Counted from the stretch's first letter, positions 20,630 through 32,408 are shown. The stretch is DNA of 64,000 nucleotides from Zoroaster sp. YZ-2022 (GCA_029582265.1 CM055823.1:12341716-12405715); one strand, 5' to 3'. The notes: a model not told the origin generated them from the letters alone. Translations and numbers: made by a program.

Positions 20630-21620
20630 AAAACTAGAGCTCAAGTGTTTGTTAGAACAAACACACGGTGTTCGTGTCAACTTCCGGTTCAATCAAATTA
20701 TCATCGATGATGTCAATCATAATTTACAAAGGTGTATCATCTTTTATTATAACAATATCAATTTCATATTCAAAAGACCTATCAATTTTGCTTTAGAATG
20801 TTGAATTTGAACTTCCTGTTTAGACCGGAAGTAAGGTCAGATGAGGTGATTTGAAGGTCATTATGACTTCGTCAAGATCATGAAAAAATAACGTTAGTAC
20901 CTGCTTTGGTTCAATTTCCGAGATTGGAAAATAATCCCTTTTGTAAAACTGCCACTAGGGGGCGCTCAGAACGTTGATGACATCATCAAACATATTTTTT
21001 GAAAAGATAACATGTCACAAGTCACTTTATTCACAGAAGTCACTTTATTCACAGAAGGCACTCCCAAATACCATATCATGTTGGCTGCAGACTCTATAAA
21101 AGTGCTTCAGAATAGTTTTTTTTACTTAAACTTCTGGTTTCGACCAGAAGGAGAGGTCAGATTGGGTCATGTCTGTGTACGAAATGTCACATAATTCACG
21201 ATCTGTAAGATGATGCAAAGATTGTGAAAATATCTTTTGTGGTTCATGAGATATGATTTTTTGAAATATTAAAATTGGATTTTAGTGTATTTCGATATCT
21301 GATGACGTCACCACGACGTCACAACTTTACCTAACTATGTCATAAATTTATTGACAACTACATGTTATGGTCTAAGTATGTGTCGAGTTTGAAGGCCCTG
21401 TGAACTTTGGAACTATGTTTTTTATGTTTGTTTTTAAGTCCCATCGAGAAGAAGGAGAATAGTTTTTTCACTTAAACTTCTGGTTTCGACCAGAAGGAGA
21501 GGTCAGATTGGGTCATGTCTGTGTACGAAATGTCACATAATTCACGATCACATAATTCACGAAGAAGGAGAAAAAAAATAATAAATAAAAAAAAACAATT
21601 TCAAGGTGTGTTCGCACTGT
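20630..21620. repeat. Repeat region with internal 87-bp duplication
   Basis: ACTTCTGGTTTCGACCAGAA followed by GGAGAGGTCAGATTGGGTCA and GTGTACGAAATGTCACATAA is present at about 21127-21205 and again at 21473-21552. Related wording (CTTCCTGTTTAGACCGGAAG) occurs near 20812. An 18-bp phrase AAGTCACTTTATTCACAG is doubled at 21018-21055. Looks like a dispersed element with 'TTCCGGT/ACCGGAAG' building blocks; no ORF. Confidence 0.6.
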
Positions 21621-21699
21621 CGCACCACTACCTAAAAAGTCAACAAACAAAAATGTTCATCAAACCGGTGTTTATCTCCGGTTTCATTGGCATGAAATG

Positions 21700-22722
21700 A
21701 CTATCATCATTTCGACCGCAGTCGACGATCATTATCATCATGGGTGCAGACAACAGCATAACTAGACTTACAAACTCTGCGGTCCTCCATTAGGGATGCC
21801 AGTTCTGAAGTGTTTTCTAATCCAGTGTCCTCAAGGAGAACCTGCACATATGTCTTGTGTCGTGTACCTGATGATCCATGTTTGGGTTCCCAGAGAAGAA
21901 GTCTATTTGCTGCTTCTTCTTGATGGCGATAGAAATGGCCGGCAGCACTCAATCTGCGTTCTCTCACTTTATGGGTGACTTTAGGAATATCTTCGTACAG
22001 CACATTGTTTGGTACCTTGTCCCTCCAACTTATGTTCAGAGCAGCTCTCAGCAATCTGGTGTAACAACCGTCCAGACTTTTCTCAAGTTGCTTTGTCAAG
22101 GTCCATGATTCTGAACCATAGAGAAGTACTGGCTCAACCAATGTTTGAAAGGTGTTTATCTTCATTTGTCGTGGGAGTTCCGATTTCCAGATCTGCTGAA
22201 GTTTGTTGATGGATTTCCAGGCTTGCCCCTTCCTGACATGTATGTCCTGACATGTTGATGCAATCCAAGCACCCAGGTACTTGAAGTCTTGAACTTGTTG
22301 TAGTTTACTGCCATTCATGGTACACACTAGTACATTGGATGTCTGGTTGAAGGTCATGTACTGGGTTTTCTTGGAGTTGATATGTAGCCCAATTTTTGCT
22401 GCCTGAGTTTCCAAAGCCAAGAGAAGTTCCTGTGCTTGCTCCACTGTATCAGAGAGCAAGGCTAGGTCATCAGCAAAACCAAGGTCTGTAATGGTCTGCT
22501 TTCCAATTCGTCTTGACTGTCTTGGTTTGATGGTGAAGCCAAGTTCTTGAGCCCTGTCCTCTGGTATGGCTTTTCGGAGACAGTAGTCCAAAACTGTGAT
22601 AAACAGGAAAGGAGCTAGTGTGTCACCTTGTAACACACCTGCTTGAATTTCAAAGACTTCTGTTTCTCCATCGGGTGAAATGACTAAGAATATTTTTATG
22701 CCACCTGAATGGTACATGCCAG
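21700..22722 (-). mobile_element. 5'-truncated RTE-like LINE, reverse transcriptase C-terminal part
   Basis: An open frame of 336 codons. It includes AGVLQGDTLAPFLF (RT palm region), the catalytic FADDLALLSDT, a thumb-like region with KTQYMTFNQ and FKYLGAWIAS, and LYGSESWTLTKQLEKSLDG, which is typical of RTE-clade reverse transcriptases. The 5' part (endonuclease and first RT motifs) is missing, as usual for LINEs after incomplete reverse transcription. The 3' end has ATCATTATCATCATG, the kind of ATC-rich tail seen in RTE. The intact frame implies a fairly recent insertion. Clade assignment is from motifs only. Confidence 0.88.
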
Positions 22723-22769
22723 TCTATCACAGGTTATTACTAGCTACATGTACTGTCCATACCCGTTTA

Positions 22770-22905
22770 TACTCCTGAGTTGAGAGAAGCAATTGTGGTA
22801 AAGTGTCTCACTGAAGGACACAAGCACCACTGTTGCTGCCTGGGATTCAAACCGATATTCTGACTCAGAACAGTCCTATGCACTAAACCGCTCAGCCATG
22901 GCACC
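22770..22905 (-). repeat. Diverged SINE head, antisense
   Basis: TTGAGAGAAGCAATTGTGG, AAGGACACAAGCACC, GGGATTCAAACCGATATTC and ACCGCTCAGCCATGGCACCCC follow the antisense SINE order, with the two promoter boxes partly decayed. Confidence 0.8.
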
Positions 22906-23356
22906 CCAAACAATGAGTTGTACATGTATGCTCATCAGATACAACTTATTGTTCTACATAATAGACCAATCCATTAAACCCTGCCCACCATAGTACTGCT
23001 AGCACACATGGACGTTGGTACAACACGTGAGTCATGCGCACACACACATCCCAAACACTACATATGGTACATGTAATGGTAGCTTGTTTATGTTTGTCAT
23101 TGGGGTGATACAGCTATTTTAACATGTCCGACTGTCTGAATATTACATGTGTACAATGTATCAGGGGTTAATGGATCGGTCTATTGGGGAATAACAATTG
23201 ACTTTTCTTAAAAGCGAAAGCACATCACAGTCTTACAGAAATATTCCAAAAGATGTTTGATACCACCAATCTGAATCATCTTTACACCAAGTATAATGCA
23301 CAAGAAAACTGTCATCTGTTAAGTTTAACTAAATTTACACCAGTTGACATTTATAC

Positions 23357-23709
23357 TAATAATAATAATAATAATGTGTGGACTTATACAGCGCACGTAT
23401 CCACCAACTAAGTGGTGCTCAAGGCGCATTATATTATTACCCCTGCTCATAAGCCTCATAAATCATTCCTGAAACCATCTCAGCTCCCTGGGGAATATAC
23501 AGCTCAATTGCTGCCATTACAGCGCATATAGGGCTAATCAACCAACTCTGCCCTCACAGGTACCCATTTAACCCCTGGGTGGAGAGAAGCAATTATGGTT
23601 AAGTGTCTTGCTCAAGGACACAAGTGTCATGGCCGGGATTCGAACCCACATTCTGCTGCTAACACCAGAACTTGAGTCCGGTAAGCTAGACCGCTCGGCC
23701 ACGACACTC
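23357..23709 (-). repeat. tRNA-derived SINE, full length, antisense
   Basis: From (AAT)n to CGGCCACGACACTCC. Very close to the copies at 20261 and 31501. Confidence 0.96.
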
Positions 23710-23714
23710 CACAA

Positions 23715-23960
23715 TACTGGGACAATTTGACAGCAAAAAATTGATTTAAATGTTGAATTGCATATTTTTTTTTTTTTTTGGGGGGGGAGGGGTTAAGGAA
23801 GTTATAAGCTTTCATTTCAGACATTAAATAAAATCTCAATTTAATAAAAGGCGGGACCTCACGTTTTAATCCTCAGGTTGCACTTGACCAAACAATTTAT
23901 GGACAGTCTTCCAATATTGACCAGCACAGGTGTCAGTCAGAGAATCAAGCGTGTTTGAAT
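23715..23960. repeat. Dispersed repeat, third copy of the 'TTGAATTGC..ATAAGCTTTCATTT' family
   Basis: Shares AAATGTTGAATTGC, TTATAAGCTTTCATTTCAGA, GCAGTCTTCC-like and GTCAGTCAGAGAATCAAGCG with 8139-8386 and 47965-48700. It is directly abutted by the SINE on its left, and a T-run/G-run sits inside. Confidence 0.7.
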
Positions 23961-24233
23961 TACTGCTGTTATTTACATTATTACATGTATTATTCAAAAT
24001 TTGCTCGCTTTATTAATTCTATTTTGTGGGTCATCTTCGCCAAACACGGAAGATATATATGTACAGTGTAGATGTCTTTAACTACAATTTATAGCTTCAT
24101 ATTTTATGTTTGCAACTCTGACTTGAAACTGCAGCTTCAATGGAAAAGTTGACAGAATAGTTATAAAATAAATGTACAACTCGTCACAAGTACCATGGAG
24201 TGACACTCAACTCTTTTAGCAAAGAGCATGTAG

Positions 24234-24541
24234 CAGGATGTGGGTTCGAATCCCGGCCGTGACACTTGTGTCCTTGAGCAAGACACTTAACCATAATTGC
24301 TTCTCTCCACCCAGGGGTTAAATGGGTACCTGTGAGGGCAGAGTTGGTTGATTAGCCCTATATGCGCTGTAATGGCAGCAATTGAGCTGTATACTCCCCA
24401 GGGAGCTGAGATGGTTTCAGGAATGATTTATGAGCCTTATGAGCCTTATGAGCAGGGGTAATAATATAAAATGCGCCTTGAGCACCACTCAGTTGGTGGA
24501 TACGTGCGCTATATAAGTCCACACATTATTATTATTATTAT
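24234..24541 (+). repeat. tRNA-derived SINE lacking its first part
   Basis: Starts within the tRNA head (GGATGTGGGTTCGAATCCCGG, so the A-box is missing) and runs to (ATT)n. Confidence 0.93.
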
Positions 24542-24547
24542 GTACAA

Positions 24548-24617
24548 CCTCAATCCTTCAAAATCCGTCACTTTAGCAAAGAGGATTTTTGAGGATTTGG
24601 GAAGGGTAGGGTTAATA
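24548..24617. mobile_element. Tiny CCCTAAC-type MITE remnant
   Basis: CAATCCTTCAAAATCCGTCAC pairs with GAGGATTTTTGAGGATTTGG and ends AGGGTAGGGTTAA. Its phrases match the family at 7666, 27066 and 33439. Confidence 0.6.
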
Positions 24618-24762
24618 TAGTCAAAATGTGTAATAAAAAAATTTGTTGATTTTTTTACATGAAGTGTCACTCTGTGGTACCAGTGACAAATTGTACATGT
24701 CCCAAATATCACAGACATACTGTGCACGTAATGAATACTTGAACCCAACTAGTGGCTACATT

Positions 24763-24909
24763 TAATAATTGTTGCCTGGCGTGATGGGGTCCATGGCGTT
24801 TTGTACACCCGAGGGGGCTGATGGCACCCGAGGTGAAGCCGAGGGTGCCATCAGCCCCCTCGGGTGTACAAAACCCATGGACCCCCATCACGCCAGGCAA
24901 CAATTATTT
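24763..24909. repeat. Long near-perfect hairpin with GAGGTGAAGCCGAG core
   Basis: Arms of about 65 bp: AATAATTGTTGCCTGGCGTG at the far left and its complement at the far right, with only an indel and a substitution. The centre CCCGAGGTGAAGCCGAGGG equals that of the hairpins at 11983 and 56846, whose arms are otherwise unrelated. Confidence 0.92.
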
Positions 24910-25693
24910 TGTTATACCATGGTATTAGATTACGTTACCGAAGAAATCTTCCAGTAAACTGTCTAAGTCTGTAACTGGAAGTGTCTGGAAGTTGCTGTCA
25001 TCTCGTCCCGTTTCGTTGCAGTATTCGCGAACTATTCATACTGCATACGACGATCGAAGCGAACAAATTCACACACAGCAGACAAGTTGTTTAGCTGGTC
25101 CCTACAGTGCATCAAATTGAAATATAGCGTGTTCTGCGGAGTACCAGCAATATAACAACCTCGGTCACTGTTTTCACTTCTTGCAATCAAAAGTAGCACT
25201 TGTGAAAGATATATGGAGATGATACCCCCGGGGACGATCAGGGTGATGTACCACTCTTGAGAGGTGAACATCACTTTTTGAGTGACGTCAGAGGGTAACA
25301 TCACTTTTTGAGTGACGTCACGAGGGTAACATGAAGATTTGTGATTTGTCATGTGACAGGCTTTCGACCAATGAAATGACACAATCTAAGACCATGATAT
25401 AACAATGTACAATGTACACTACATATACAGTACATGTATGTACACAGCTGCTTGTAATGTTAACAAAACACAGTACATAAATTAGAATGCAGCCAGACAT
25501 TAACAGTACAAATAAATTTAAGAATGTTTAAAGTTAAGTTACAACATTGATATTTGGGTGCATACATGTAGTTCATTTGAACACTTGAGTTTTCAAGTTA
25601 AAATACAATACACAACTAATCTGTGAAAGTTTCATCAAAATGCATGTTTACATTTTTAGAAAACGATAAAAAACTATACTAGTGTTAAAATAG

Positions 25694-26087
25694 TAGGGCT
25701 GTGCCAGGTATCCGGATACCTGACCGAAAAGGTTATTACCCGGTTCCATTTTTCAGTTCCAATTACCCGTAAACGACTTTTTAAAATTCGGACTTAACAT
25801 TTGAGCGGTGCGAACAGAAATCTGTCACTCTTGAACAATGTAATGTTTACACTTTTACAGACAATTATCTTTAAATTCAAGAGATTACACTCCAATAAAG
25901 AAAAGATCGATTTAAGTATGGTATCCTCTGTATTATAAAAGTAAATTTTTGTTACCATTTACAGTACATGTATTTGTACACCACCGGAGGCATGTTTTCA
26001 ACAAAAAAGAAAACGGGTATCCGGGTATCCGAAGTTTCCTGATTTCGGGTATCAGGTTCCAAAACTATCCGAAAACGCACAGCCCTA
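25694..26087. mobile_element. hAT-like MITE (TAGGGCTGTGC ends)
   Basis: TAGGGCTGTGCCAGG at the left and GCACAGCCCTA at the right, flanked by TAAAATAG and TAAAAGAG, a 7/8 match that fits an 8-bp hAT duplication. The inside has GGTATCCGGATACC and GGGTATCCG phrases that pair. No ORF. Confidence 0.88.
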
Positions 26088-26189
26088 TAAAAGAGTGTAT
26101 ATTTTTTATGTTTTACAAAAAGTTGCAAGACGGCTACATTTTGTAAATATTGCATTACAAAATGGTCCCTTTTTGTCTCTAGAGATGAA

Positions 26190-26390
26190 AGCACTTTCAT
26201 TCATTCATTCATTTTATTTCCACATCAATGCAAACAATAAGTAACAGAAGTACATTCTTGAAATAAGTTAACATACGTGTAAAAGTAAATAAGACTAAAC
26301 AAAGATGTGGAGGGGGTTTGCAAGAAGCAAAGCTTGTCGGGTGCAAACCCCCTCATATATATTATTTGTGCTCTAAGTTACATTTTTTTT
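26190..26390 (-). mobile_element. Possible LINE 3' tail, antisense
   Basis: CATTCATTCATTCATTTTAT is the complement of a (TGAA)n-type tail as found in L2/CR1-like LINEs. Downstream a short hairpin GAGGGGGTTTGCA ... TGCAAACCCCCTC lies at 26311-26354. No protein remnant is visible. Confidence 0.35.
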
Positions 26391-26648
26391 CGTAAATCTA
26401 GATTTAAAGCATAAATAATAAAAACAAACATTTTTGGTTACAGAAATGAGTACAAATATCAATGAACGAAAGACAATGAACAAAGAAACCTAAGCAAGCA
26501 AACAAACATCCCAAAAAAAACACAAACAAACAAACGCAAATAATGCACAGACACAATAATGCACAGACACAATAATGAACAGACACAAGGATTTCTCAGG
26601 ATGATTGATACTTGATACCAAGTAAGTTTTAGATAATAATTTGTAAAT

Positions 26649-26975
26649 TTAACCCTCCTATGTACAGTGCAGTTGCCATAGAATTGTCAGACCTTTCAAA
26701 ACCTTTCAAGTTTGCTGTACTGAAGGGTTTTGAAAGGTGAGAAAACTGTCTGACAAAAGGGACCTACATGTATGAAAGGTTTCGAAAGGTGTAACAACTC
26801 TCTGAACAAACTGGTGTTGAAATGTTTCAATACCTTTCAAAGAGTATTGAAAGGTGTGGTTGTTCAGTAGCAACAAATTCTGGAGGGTTTTAAAGGGTTC
26901 ATAATACTTGATAGCCATTTTGGCCCGTAAGCAGATTTTGAAAGATTTTGAAACGTCAAACCATAGGAGGGTTAA
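26649..26975. mobile_element. TTAA MITE, subfamily with CCTTTCAAA phrases
   Basis: TTAACCCTCCTATG at the left and CATAGGAGGGTTAA at the right. The inside repeats ACCTTTCAAA/TTTGAAAGGT, unlike the GTCAAAA subfamily. Confidence 0.92.
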
Positions 26976-27065
26976 TGATCTGGAAATTACAAATGTTGTA
27001 CAAATGTACCTTCCCTTTAAATGTACGTACATGTACATGTACATCTGATTCTGAATATCACATAT

Positions 27066-27338
27066 TTAACCCTAACCACCCCATATCCTGCAAAATCCTC
27101 CCAAGGGGTACTTCTTTTGGAAAAATTCAGCACTGTTGGAAAATGGTACTTTCACCTCTTCAAAATGGGACAAAATTACTACCTGGCAAGAAGTACAGGC
27201 CACAAGTGCTGAATATGAAAGATCAACGAAAATGCATGGTGCATTTTGAAGATCAGGGCATGTTTCCAAAAGTGCACTGGAGGATTTTGGAAGATTCAGG
27301 AAGGTTCCTAGACAGAATACCTAGGGGGTTAGGGTTAA
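27066..27338. mobile_element. TTAA MITE (CCCTAAC-type)
   Basis: TTAACCCTAACCACCCCATA at the left and GGGGGTTAGGGTTAA at the right, TTAA on both sides. Inside: AAAATCCTCCC and GGAGGATTTTGGAAGATTC. Confidence 0.9.
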
Positions 27339-27649
27339 TCTCTTTAAACAAAGTGGGAAGTCTATTACCTTACAGAGATTCCTTCATAATCATACAGAAC
27401 ATGGTGAACTCGACATTTGATACACAGACATGACCCTATTGACCCTTTCTTCCAGTCCAAACTGAAAGTTCATGTTTAAAAAGCTGTTTATAAATTGACG
27501 CAAATCTGAAAGCGTATTCAAAAAAAGCATTCTGGGCGTATGTTTAAATGTTCTAAAGATGTGTACAACCATGTTTTACTGGCAATTTCCAGATTAGTTT
27601 GTTTTCATTGGAACATTAATAATTTTCATTTTAGAAGGGAAAACAAATA

Positions 27650-27917
27650 TACTACTCAAAACAATTTAGGGAACACCGGATTTTTAACATCAAATAGGTT
27701 TGAAATGTTCCATGAACCGGGATTTTCATTTGCAACCCCCTCTCTCTCTTTCAGTAGTCATGTCATGAAATGTGTAATCACTACATGTATCCTTTATCAT
27801 CTGTTTCATTGTGCAGTTGTTTCTCATCAATTCTGTGAAACATTGTGTTTATCTTAAATAAATGATCTTGCTTTAACTGAGATTATGCCAGTGTTCCCTA
27901 AATTGTTTTGAGTAGTA
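27650..27917. mobile_element. Tc1/mariner-like MITE, copy 1
   Basis: Inverted ends TACTACTCAAAACAATTTAG (+GGAACAC) and complement, flanked by TA. 268 bp, non-coding. A sister copy at 49284-49556 is about 95% similar by eye. Ends of this kind are common to Tc1-like transposons. Confidence 0.92.
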
Positions 27918-27919
27918 TA

Positions 27920-28565
27920 TTTTTTTTTAAATTGGTTGTCAGAATCTTGGTTTTACAGTAAAACAGTGCCAAAATTGTTCACACTTTTTTTGAGAAATAT
28001 TTCTTTTCCCTTCTTCAAGTAAAATACAAATGTAGCACTGTCCTGATAAAAAAAAGAAAAGTAGCTAAAAACATGGCAGATACAGATCTTTAAATAGTAT
28101 GCTTATCCTTGACACAGCAGGCACCAGTACTTTATAAATATAATGTGTAACTGTTACAAAAACAAACTTCAAACTTTGCCCAGTAAAGCACTTGGTAACT
28201 TGAAAAAGTCAACAACACATTATCGAAAATCATTTGTGTACACTTTGTACAAAGTGTCGAGAACTGCCTTGCGATAAGGGCAGAAATTTAGTCAACTTTT
28301 ATGTACAAACTCACAATGATGTTACATCCTATCCCACTATCACAAATGTGCTCATGAATATGTAAATTTCATGAGCACAGAATAGAAAGCAAAACGTGCT
28401 AGACACCCACAAATTGGCAATGATAAAAAGGTTAGTACATATCATACATGTAATGTATCAATGTTTTCGAGTTATTCATTCCTACTGCATACACAATGTA
28501 CATCTATCTACGTATAAAAAATAAAAATCCTGTCTTTTTTGGAGGGATTTGTTATTTTTTTTTGG
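27920..28565. other. A+T-rich stretch without features
   Basis: No exon, repeat partner or long inverted repeat recognised; some T- and A-runs and one TTTGTACAAAG-type palindrome near 28245. Confidence 0.45.
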
Positions 28566-28569
28566 CCAA

Positions 28570-29020
28570 CAGGGCGATACAAAGCTTGGGCGATAACACG
28601 ATAATATCGAATATCGCGATACATGTTTTATTCGATTACAATGTCGACAAATTGTGATTCAAAAAATATATATCGTGATTAAATAAAATTGCCAGAAATC
28701 AGAAATTCCATAGAAACAAAATTAGGATTAGTGAGAAACAAAAGCGAACTACTTCATAAGTACAAACACGCTATGTAAACGTATACATACGATTTATTGT
28801 GATACTTGTAAAGGGGTACATACCTGTGGTTATCGGCGCTAAAGCAATCATGCATGAATGAAAAAAATAATCGTGATACTATCAAAAAACGTGATATATG
28901 TTTGCCGATATATCGTGGATGAAAAACCAATTTTATCGTTTCATATAAAAAAAGAATATTAAACTGAGGCAACACGCGGGTCTGAGGCAACACGTGGGTC
29001 TGAGGCAACACGCGTGGAGA
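28570..29020. repeat. ATATCG-rich dispersed repeat plus an 18-bp tandem triplet
   Basis: GATAATATCGAATATCGCGATAC, AAATTCCAT.GAAACAAA and CATCGCTAAAGCAATCA-like phrases are shared with 37915-38395. At 28969-29016 the phrase GAGGCAACACG(C/T)G(G/T) is present three times. Confidence 0.75.
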
Positions 29021-29113
29021 TCAGAAACCAGAGACTTTTTTTTGGCCTTACCAAAATGCTAAAAATTCAAGAATTTCTTGCAGTAAGAAGATGTTATATG
29101 TACTGTATCTTAT

Positions 29114-29483
29114 TTAACCCTCCTACTGTTTGACCATTTGAAACCATTCAAAATTTCCACTTACCAAAATGCCCATTGGTTTTGTACACACATGGTGATA
29201 CCATTTGAACAGTGTTGGTAACAAGCTTTACTACCATTCAAATCCATTCAAATGCAGAGGGTCCATTGATTCACCATTTAAAAGTATCCAAACAAGGTTT
29301 TGTATTAGCTGTATTACCATTTGGAAAGATCCAAACAAGGTTTTGTATTAGCTGACCTACCATTCAAAACCATTTGGGGGAATCAATACTGTACAGTTAT
29401 TTCACCATTCAAAACCACAACAGCGAATGGTTTCAAATGGTGCATCAACTTGTATGAAAAAGGTACAGAAGTAGGAGGGTTAA
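29114..29483. mobile_element. TTAA MITE, subfamily with ACCATTCAAA phrases
   Basis: TTAACCCTCCTACTG at the left and AAGTAGGAGGGTTAA at the right. The inside repeats CCATTCAAA and TTTCAAATGG. Confidence 0.92.
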
Positions 29484-29492
29484 AGAGATATA

Positions 29493-29939
29493 TGACATAA
29501 AACACAATAAAGGGGGCCACTTTCCTACCGTCACGTTAGCAGTTTTTCTAATGGTTGTAATTTTTTTTTAAATATCTGAAACCACCCAAAAAGAATTTCA
29601 ACATTTGAATAGACATGCATGCTTATCCTAAAGATAATTTGAGTTGATTATTACTATTATTTTTTTAATTACCCTAAAATTTCCATCAACAAATGGACGG
29701 AAAAGTGAGGTAACTTTTTCCGTTCAATATTTATGGAAATTTGAGGGTAAAAAAATAAATAAAAAAATTTAAAAATAAAATATATCAACTCAAATTAGTT
29801 TTAGTATAAGCCTGCATGTCTATTCACATGTTGAAACACTTTTTGGTCGGTTTCAGGTACTTAAAAATAAATAACAACCATTGGAAAAACTGCTAACGTG
29901 ACGGATGCAAAGTGGCCCCCTTTATTGTGTTTTATGTCA
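29493..29939. mobile_element. Foldback MITE, second copy (inverted relative to 8451)
   Basis: Starts TGACATAAAACACAATAAAG, flanked by TA on both sides. Of the two arms, the one with CCTACCGTCACG lies left here and right in the first copy, showing the opposite orientation. The near identity suggests recent activity. Confidence 0.9.
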
Positions 29940-30260
29940 TATATGCTACGTGTATGTATAAAACAAATTTACACAAAATGACTTAACACCCAATGCAAGA
30001 ATTACATGTACATAGATTTATTTCAATGACAGCACACCGAGACACAAATATTTCAGGGGATGCTTGAAACAACATCAACTTCACACCTATAGTGAGTTTT
30101 ATGTACAACTATGATAATTTACATTTTGTTTTAATATTTAGTGGCCACATGTCCACAAAACTCTACTTGAAAGAAGCTTCAAGTATCCATAGAAAACAAG
30201 CTATTATGACTCACATACATTGTACATGTAATGATAACATGGAGGAATGAAGGATTAAAC

Positions 30261-30575
30261 GGACAATATCATCACGATCAAATGGCCATGGAATCGTAGT
30301 GCTAGTTTAAGATTAACTCAATGACTGAAAATAATACCCCACATGATCAGGTCATATTACTGTTGCTGCTGCATAAATAAGCTAGTAATTTTCCATCACT
30401 GTGTTCATCTACATGTAACACCAGGACACCGATTCCATGCCCTGTTGAAAGTCTGCTCTGATCGTAATGATACTTTCCCTTTAAAAGTGTGTTCATCTTA
30501 CACTAGGCATGGATTCCATGCCCTGTTGAAGGTCTGCTCTGATCGTAATGATACTGTCTATTTAAAAGTGTGTAC
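30261..30575. repeat. Dispersed repeat, parent of the 27-bp satellite
   Basis: Its stretch CTAGTTTAAGATTAACTCAA ... GACTGAAAATAATACCCCACA is the complement of 37165-37345. It holds two copies of ATTCCATGCCCTGTTGAA followed by GTCTGCTCTGATCGTAATG, the sequence from which the satellite at 37347 seems derived. Confidence 0.8.
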
Positions 30576-31002
30576 TTACATCTCTGCAGTCAAGAAATAC
30601 GTGAACATCTTTCGATGTACACGTAAATCTCCACTTAAAAAAATAGCTTTCGTTATGTTCGTCAATGACTCACAGAACCAAAAAAAACATACGGTAACAA
30701 TTGAAAAGATAACAAAACTTCGCCATTACAAGTTTCAGCTGCAGTCCAGAAATGTCCGAGTAAACCTTCAATCATTGCATCAAGACAACAATTGTGTGTA
30801 CGAGCAAACTTACAACTTACCCAAATGTTTCACTGTGTATAATGTTCCATTATACGTTGTATATCCGCGGAAAAGCCAGCCACTGACTGCTCAAAAAAAA
30901 TCAAACCATGGAGGAACTACATGTGAAAATGCAGTCACAAAACATCTGAATGTCATTTGGTGTATATGTACGCCGACACACAAATGTATGCATATTGACT
31001 AG
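30343..31002 (+). other. Long open frame (219 codons), nature unknown
   Basis: The first third overlaps the dispersed repeat at 30261-30575. The rest (for example KKIAFVMFVNDSQNQKK and KCFTVYNVPLYVVYPRK) matches nothing I recognise. No Kozak-like start or splice site stands out. It overlaps a possible minus-strand exon at 30821-30886. It is longer than expected by chance in A+T-rich DNA but could still be fortuitous. Confidence 0.2.
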
Positions 31003-31031
31003 ACCGTTATTTATCAAGTGTGAAAACTCAC

Positions 31032-31154
31032 AACTTCCCAAATATCGTCCACATCAACAGAAAACAAACTATCGACAACTCCCAGAATGAGAACACAGAG
31101 GAAGGAAGGATCCAGTCTGTGTTCACCCAGCTGCGGTCTCAAGCTACATGGCAT
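31032..31154 (-). CDS. Possible first coding exon of a secreted or membrane protein
   Basis: From ATG at 31154 the frame reads MPCSLRPQLGEHRLDPSF then LCVLILGVVDSLFSVDVDD and IWEV, followed at once by a consensus donor GTGAGT in phase 0. The hydrophobic stretch resembles a signal peptide. A candidate second exon (30834-30886, after GAGCAG) continues in phase 0 with SVAGFSADIQRIMEHYT. I found no later exons and no domain, so this could be chance. Confidence 0.3.
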
Positions 31155-31500
31155 GTTCAATGTTGGCCCGCTGTTTACACAGTACAATGAACAACAAGAT
31201 TGCGTGTTTGCTTTCAACCAATCATGGCCCCATTCTTCAGTGTTCTATATTTGTTACAGACATCTTCCTGGGGAGTCCATACAAGGAATCTCTGTGGGGC
31301 TATCCAACCATGGCAAAAAAAGGCCAACTGCCGTTTGACATTTATGGCATTTCACATTTAAGGGCCTACCACTGCTACTATAGAATTAAAAACAAGTCCG
31401 ACTGTTAGATATATATAATTATTTCTCAATGATCATTGTCAACCATACTATCCCAATTGGGATATTCAAGAAATCCTGTGCCGACAATGAAACTTCTGTA

Positions 31501-31859
31501 AATAATAATAATAAAGTGTGGACTTATATAGCGCACGTATCCACCAACTGAGTGGTGCTCAAGGCGCATTATATTATTACCCCTGCTCATAAGGCTCATA
31601 AATCATTCCTGAAACCATCTCAGCTCCCTGGGGAGTATACAGCTCAATTGCTGCCATTACAGCGCATATAGGGCTAATCAACCAACTCTGCCCTCACAGG
31701 TACCCATTTAACCCCTGGGTGGAGAGAAGCAATTATGGTAAAGTGTCTTGCTCAAGGACACAAGCAGCACGGTCACGGCTGGGATTCGAACCCACATTCT
31801 GACGACTCAGCCATCAGAACACAAATCCGATGCACTAAACCGCTCGACCATGGCACTCC
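31501..31859 (-). repeat. tRNA-derived SINE, antisense, with altered head
   Basis: (AAT)n, body as usual, but the tRNA part differs (CAGCACGGTCACGGCTGGG, GACGACTCAGCCATCAGAAC, CTCGACCATGGCACTCC), like the remnant at 416-600. It may define a second subfamily. Confidence 0.92.
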
Positions 31860-32352
31860 ATGGTATACTATTACTACATGTATTAGGCAACGCAAGGCAA
31901 GGCAGACAACTACAGCAAGCATTGAGACCTGATCTTACAAAGTCAATATGCAGGACATGCTTCAAGTTTGCTGCAGGCAGATATGAATAGACTTGATCCA
32001 GTTCAATCAGCTGAACTCTCTTTCGCCAATTACCCAATTATTTTGGATGACACACGAAGGGCAGCCTACTGGCAGTTAATGTCAGTGTCATTTTGATAAA
32101 CTTACATGTACACAAATGTGTCCAACTGTTATATGTATAATGTCACACATTATGGACAAAAAGAGTCTGATGTTTTAATCAGGGCTGTGGCTAGGGCTAG
32201 ACAACACTGATAGATCAGGAGGGAGAATGAAAACACAATACTCGGGTTACTTGAGTAATGGTTTGCTTTAAACACTTTTCTAAATTCTATATTTGAATGA
32301 ATACACAAATCTGTTTACTATTTTCTCACAAATGATACAACATAATGTAATA

Positions 32353-32408
32353 CAGTTGGTGGATACGTGCGCTATATAAATCTATACATTATTATTATTA
32401 TTATTATG
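32353..32408 (+). repeat. SINE 3' tail only
   Basis: AGTTGGTGGATACGTGCGCT, ATATAAATCT, then (ATT)n. Extreme 5' truncation. Confidence 0.8.
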
